Source of the DNA: Acidobacteriota bacterium
GTDB taxonomy: Bacteria; Acidobacteriota; Vicinamibacteria; Vicinamibacterales; UBA2999
Assembly: GCA_947482665.1 (NCBI GenBank)
Contig: CANKJK010000002.1
Span: 1-64,000 of the forward strand
Direction: 5' to 3'
DNA: 64,000 bases
The stretch's first letter is position 1; every line of letters begins with the position of its first letter. The position numbers and the translations under genes are program-made. The notes beneath the pieces were generated by a model. That model saw only the letters and a list, made by a program, of their open reading frames with translations, was not told where the DNA came from and ran no database searches. Shown here in pieces: positions 60,458-64,000 of this stretch.

Positions 60458-63400
60458 TTAGTAAAAATCGTGCGGCTCGACCGAGGCGGCGCCCTCGATG
60501 GGGTGCACGCGCTCGGCGCGGACGGAGAGCACGCCTTCCTGATGCTGCAGCACCCCGTCGATGATGAGGAAGGGGTACCGCATCAGCGCCTGCTTCTGGC
60601 GGTCGAAGAGATCCGGCCTGACGATCACGTTCGCGATGCCCGTCTCGTCCTCCAGCGTGAGGAACACGAAGCCCTTTGCCGTGCCAGGCCGCTGCCGGGT
60701 GATGACCATGCCGGCCACGCGCACCCGGCGGCCGTCACGCGACGCCCCGAGGTCGGTGGCCCGCAGCACGCCCTGGAGCGACAGGCCTGAGCGGCGCAGC
60801 GCCATCGGATGCGGTCCGATCGTGAGTCCCGTGCCGCCATAGTCGGCGCGCAGCCGGTCGTCCGGCGTCATCGGCCTGAGCGGGCTGACCTCGGCCACCC
60901 GATCCGCCTGGCGCCAGGCGCCCCCCTCATCAGACCCCGTCTCGTCCGGTCTCGTCTCATCCGGCTCGGCCTCGAGGCCCTCTGTCCCGTCCGTGTCATC
61001 CGCGCCAGTCAGCAGCGCGCCGACCGGCCGCACGGCGCGCTCCACCTGCCAGAGCGCACTCCGGCGATCGTGGGTGAAGGCATTGAGCGCGCCGATATCG
61101 GCCAGCGTCGTGAGTTCGTCGCGCCGGAGGCCGGTGCGCTGCACGAGCTGCTCAATCGAGGCAAAACGCCCGGCGGGTGTCAGCGCCACGCTCCACTGAT
61201 GCGCGCAGGTGTTGCAGAAGTACGACCGCTGACCACCCCCGGCCGTGCGCGCCTCGCCCGTCACCTCGATCATGGAGTCGTCGTCCGACCCGCATTTCGC
61301 ACAGAGCACCATGGGCGCCTCCACGCGCGTGCGATCGAACGCGGTCATCGACGCCCCCATCTCCCTGCGCAGGCCCGACACGTACAGGAGGCCGAGCCGG
61401 ATGCCGCCGTCCTCCTCCACGCGGCAGATCCAGTCGGACTGCTGCACGTCAATGGGATGGAAGCGGACGCCGCGCCGCTGCGCGTCCTTCACCAGCGTGG
61501 CGGGATGATAGAAGCCCATCGGCTGGTTGTTGAGCAGCGCCGTGTAGAAGGCCGCCGGGTAATGCACCTTGAGGTAGGCGCTGGCGTAGGCCAGCAGCGC
61601 GAAGCTCGCCGCATGTGACTCCGGGAAGCCGTAGAGCGCGAACGAGGTAATCGCCAGCACAATCCGGTCGGCCGTCTCGCCGGTGATGCCGCGCGCCGCC
61701 ATCCCCGCGCGCAGCTGCACCTCGATCTGCGCCATGCGCTGCTCGGAGCGCTTGAAGCCCATCGCCCGGCGCAGCTCCTCGGCCTGCCCGCCCGTGAAGC
61801 CGGCCGCCACCATGGCCATCCGCAGGAGCTGCTCCTGAAAGAGCGGCACGCCGAGTGTGCGCGCCAGCACCGGCTCGAGCGAGGGATGGAGCGGCACGAC
61901 CGGCTCCTTGCCCGCACGGCGGTTCAGATAGGGATGCACCATCTCGCCCACGATGGGCCCCGGGCGGATGATGGCCACCTCCACCACGAGGTCGTAGAAG
62001 CAGGTGGGCTTGAGACGCGGCAGCGTCGCCATCTGCGCCCGCGACTCCACCTGGAAGACGCCGATCGTGTCTGCCTTCTGGAGCATCTCGTAGACGGCCG
62101 GGTCGTCCGGCGGGATGCGCGCTAGTTCGAAGGCTGGCTCGCCTGGCTGGCGCGGGCTGGTGTTGATGAGCGCGATGGCCTCCTGCAGCACCGCCATCAT
62201 CCCCAGGCCGAGCAGGTCCACCTTCACGATGCCCATGTCGGCGCAGTCGTCCTTGTCCCACTGCACCACCACGCGCCCCGGCATGCTGGCCGGTTCCAGC
62301 GGCACCACCGCATCGAGCGCGCCCTGACAGATCACCATGCCGCCCGAGTGCTGCCCGAGATGACGCGGCAGATCCTGAATGGAGCGCCACAGCCCCGCGA
62401 AGGTCCTGAGACGTGGCGCCTCCGGGGAGAGCCCCACCGAGGCCATGTCGCGCGCCAGCGTCTCCTCCGGGTCTTTGAACTCGAACCGGTGCATCACCGT
62501 GGCGAGCCGGTCGATCTGATTCGTGTCGAGCGCGAGCGCCTTCCCCACTTCACGCGCGGCGCTCTTGCCGCGATAGGTGATCACGTTGGCGGTCATGGCG
62601 GCGCCCAGCCGGCCGTATTTTCCGTAGACGTACTGAATCACCCGCTCGCGGCGCTCACCGCTCGGCAGGTCCAGATCGATGTCCGGCCACTCGCCGCGCT
62701 CCTCGGAGAGAAACCTCTCGAAGAGCAGGTTCATCGCAATCGGATCGACGGCCGTGATGCCGAGGCTGTAGCAGACGGCGCTGTTGGCGGCCGAGCCGCG
62801 CCCCTGGACGAGGATGGACTCGCGCCGGCAGAAGTTGACGATGTCCCACACGATGAGGAAGTAGCCCGCCAGCTTCAGCTTCTCGATGAGCGCCAGCTCG
62901 CGCTCGATCTGCGCACGGGCGCGGTCGTGGTACGGCCGGTACCGGTCACGGGCGCCCACTTCGGTCATGTGGCGGAGGAAGGACGCCTCCGTCTCCCCCT
63001 CCGGCACGGGATAGGCCGGGAACCGGTACCCGAGGTCCGCCATCGTGAACTCGAGCCGCTCGGCCAGGGCTTCAGTCGCCATGAGCGCGTCACGCCGATC
63101 CGCAAAGAGCGCCGCCATCGCCTGCGGAGACTTGAGATAGCGCTCGGCGTTCCGCGCCAGCTGCCGGCCCGCCGCATCCACCGTCGTGTGATGCCGCACG
63201 CAGGTCAGCACATCGAAGAGCGGCCGGTCAGGAGGCGCGGCGAACCGCGCCCCGTTGGTCGCAATCATCGGCACGCCGTAGGCACGCGCCATCGCGGAGA
63301 GCGCGGCGTTGTCGGCTTCTTCGTCGCGCAGACAGTGCCGCTGCAACTCCACGCAGACGTGGCCACGACCAAAGAGCCCCACCAGCCGATCGAGCAACCC

Positions 63401-63913
63401 GCCGACGCCGTAGTAGCGGGTTTCCAGCAGCGGACGCCCCCCAATAGCCACGAGCCCGCGCGTCGAGCCGTCGAGTTCATCGAGGTGCAGCGCGCCCTCC
63501 CCCTTGGCCGCGCGCAGCTTCATCCGGGTGATGAGGCGGCACAGATGCTGATACCCCTCCTGGCTCTCCACCAGCACCGGCAGACGCCAGAGCGCCAGGG
63601 GATCGGGGGCCGACCGTGCCGCGCGCAGCGGGGGACGCCGGCCAGACCCACGCCCGGCAGACGCGGCACCCTCGCCGGACCCGTCGACATGCGCGGGTGG
63701 GCGTGGGTCGATCGTCAGCTCCGCGCCGATGATGGCGCGCAGGCCCGCCTGCTTCGCGGCCTTATGAAAGCGCGGCGCGCCGTAGAGCCCGTCGGCATCC
63801 AGCAGCGCGAGCGCCGGATAGCCGAGTGTGGCCGCACGCGCGATGAGCGCTTCGGGCAGGGATGCGCCCTGTAAAAAGCTGAACGCGGATGCGGCATGAA
63901 GCTCGATGTACAC
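60458..63913 (-). CDS. dnaE2: Error-prone DNA polymerase III alpha subunit (ImuC) with zinc-ribbon-like insertion
   Basis: The 1151-residue protein has the PHP domain (LHAASAFSFLQGASLPEALI near 5), palm with the catalytic Asp motif WPDIDLDLPSGER near 407, fingers with VAIIRPGPIVGEM near 640 and the RVHYPA/AGYFLIVWDIVNF blocks, and a C-terminal OB fold (GTAKGFVFLTLEDETGIANV near 1090). DnaE2 acts with ImuA and ImuB in SOS mutagenesis. Unusually, about 50 residues near 865-905 contain CAKC and CNTC, a likely zinc ribbon, in the region before the HhH. An acidic linker follows (about 970-995). GTG start at 63913. Confidence 0.93.
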   Translation of the reverse strand: MYIELHAASAFSFLQGASLPEALIARAATLGYPALALLDADGLYGAPRFHKAAKQAGLRAIIGAELTIDPRPPAHVDGSGEGAASAGRGSGRRPPLRAARSAPDPLALWRLPVLVESQEGYQHLCRLITRMKLRAAKGEGALHLDELDGSTRGLVAIGGRPLLETRYYGVGGLLDRLVGLFGRGHVCVELQRHCLRDEEADNAALSAMARAYGVPMIATNGARFAAPPDRPLFDVLTCVRHHTTVDAAGRQLARNAERYLKSPQAMAALFADRRDALMATEALAERLEFTMADLGYRFPAYPVPEGETEASFLRHMTEVGARDRYRPYHDRARAQIERELALIEKLKLAGYFLIVWDIVNFCRRESILVQGRGSAANSAVCYSLGITAVDPIAMNLLFERFLSEERGEWPDIDLDLPSGERRERVIQYVYGKYGRLGAAMTANVITYRGKSAAREVGKALALDTNQIDRLATVMHRFEFKDPEETLARDMASVGLSPEAPRLRTFAGLWRSIQDLPRHLGQHSGGMVICQGALDAVVPLEPASMPGRVVVQWDKDDCADMGIVKVDLLGLGMMAVLQEAIALINTSPRQPGEPAFELARIPPDDPAVYEMLQKADTIGVFQVESRAQMATLPRLKPTCFYDLVVEVAIIRPGPIVGEMVHPYLNRRAGKEPVVPLHPSLEPVLARTLGVPLFQEQLLRMAMVAAGFTGGQAEELRRAMGFKRSEQRMAQIEVQLRAGMAARGITGETADRIVLAITSFALYGFPESHAASFALLAYASAYLKVHYPAAFYTALLNNQPMGFYHPATLVKDAQRRGVRFHPIDVQQSDWICRVEEDGGIRLGLLYVSGLRREMGASMTAFDRTRVEAPMVLCAKCGSDDDSMIEVTGEARTAGGGQRSYFCNTCAHQWSVALTPAGRFASIEQLVQRTGLRRDELTTLADIGALNAFTHDRRSALWQVERAVRPVGALLTGADDTDGTEGLEAEPDETRPDETGSDEGGAWRQADRVAEVSPLRPMTPDDRLRADYGGTGLTIGPHPMALRRSGLSLQGVLRATDLGASRDGRRVRVAGMVITRQRPGTAKGFVFLTLEDETGIANVIVRPDLFDRQKQALMRYPFLIIDGVLQHQEGVLSVRAERVHPIEGAASVEPHDFY

Positions 63914-64000
63914 GAGACGGCCCAGGCAAGACGAAGCTCGAAAGACGGCGGCGGTCGAGAGCGGTGCGCGTTGAAAGCGGTGCTAATCAAGCACCGCGTC

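Noticed and set aside
63983-64000. Possible last codons of an upstream ImuB-like gene at the right edge (minus strand, TAG at 63983-63985)
   Set aside because: Only five codons (D-A-V-L-D) are in the window, too little to support any call, although imuB is a usual dnaE2 neighbour.

Overview
The window looks like a chromosomal segment of a high-GC environmental bacterium, most likely an Acidobacteriota member of the Vicinamibacteria type. This rests on gene content, not on a marker-gene match: secreted DUF5916/CBM9-like proteins, DUF1552 and DUF1592-family cytochromes with an ankyrin gene, DUF885 metallopeptidase-like proteins, many Tat or Sec-exported hypothetical proteins, and a succinylase-type lysine/diaminopimelate route. 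No transposase, phage gene, rRNA or CRISPR array was seen. Coding density is high, and many neighbouring genes overlap by 4 bases.

Layout. 1-4366: a CarH/LitR-type B12 photoreceptor-repressor with a divergent FAD oxidoreductase and a translationally coupled operon of membrane/lipid-like enzymes (DUF2177, SDR-DUF2867, DUF1295 fused to an ATP10/redoxin-like domain). 4475-9174: DUF2182/DUF1326 pair, a DUF5916 outer-membrane protein and a secreted double-VOC protein. 9290-12745: two nearly identical cold-shock genes, each with a conserved 3' hairpin pair, flanking a DUF885 lipoprotein, then tRNA-Glu and tRNA-Lys. 12837-24772: housekeeping and regulation (glycosyltransferase, RpoD-family sigma factor, PilZ, purA, ATPase, RNase III with an extra N-terminal domain, SpoIIE/PP2C phosphatase, a cystathionine synthase/lyase, DedA, CutA, FtsB-like). 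24815-27457: dienelactone hydrolase, two paralogous secreted proteins, initiator tRNA-fMet and a clear terminator.

27501-35463 holds a second DUF5916 protein, dapE, dapD, dapC and a B12-binding radical SAM enzyme; a divergently read unknown gene sits between dapD and dapC. 35575-37997 is a rubrerythrin / Fe-S reductase-like / DUF3501 operon. 38066-43901 has mscL, the DUF1552-DUF1592 pair and an ankyrin protein. 43929-51723 is a complete YbhGFSR-like ABC efflux system plus TolC and a divergent CecR-like TetR regulator, with a perfect 10-bp-arm inverted repeat at the efflux promoter end. 51833-53379 is MsrQ/MsrP methionine sulfoxide repair. 53479-56542 is a coupled SET methyltransferase / SpoIID-LytB / LIC_10091-like trio. 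56605-63913 holds a radical SAM protein, a small cytochrome c, an orphan DUF1552 protein, a secreted hypothetical and an error-prone DNA polymerase DnaE2 with an apparent zinc-ribbon insertion.

The most promising leads are the light/B12-controlled cluster with its mirrored promoters and 11-bp-spaced repeats (148-240), the SET-SpoIID-LIC_10091 trio, the DUF1295-ATP10 fusion, the zinc-ribbon insertion in DnaE2, the DUF2007-RNase III fusion, and the phased repeat array before the FtsB-like gene. All family assignments were made by reading motifs; none was confirmed by a database search.
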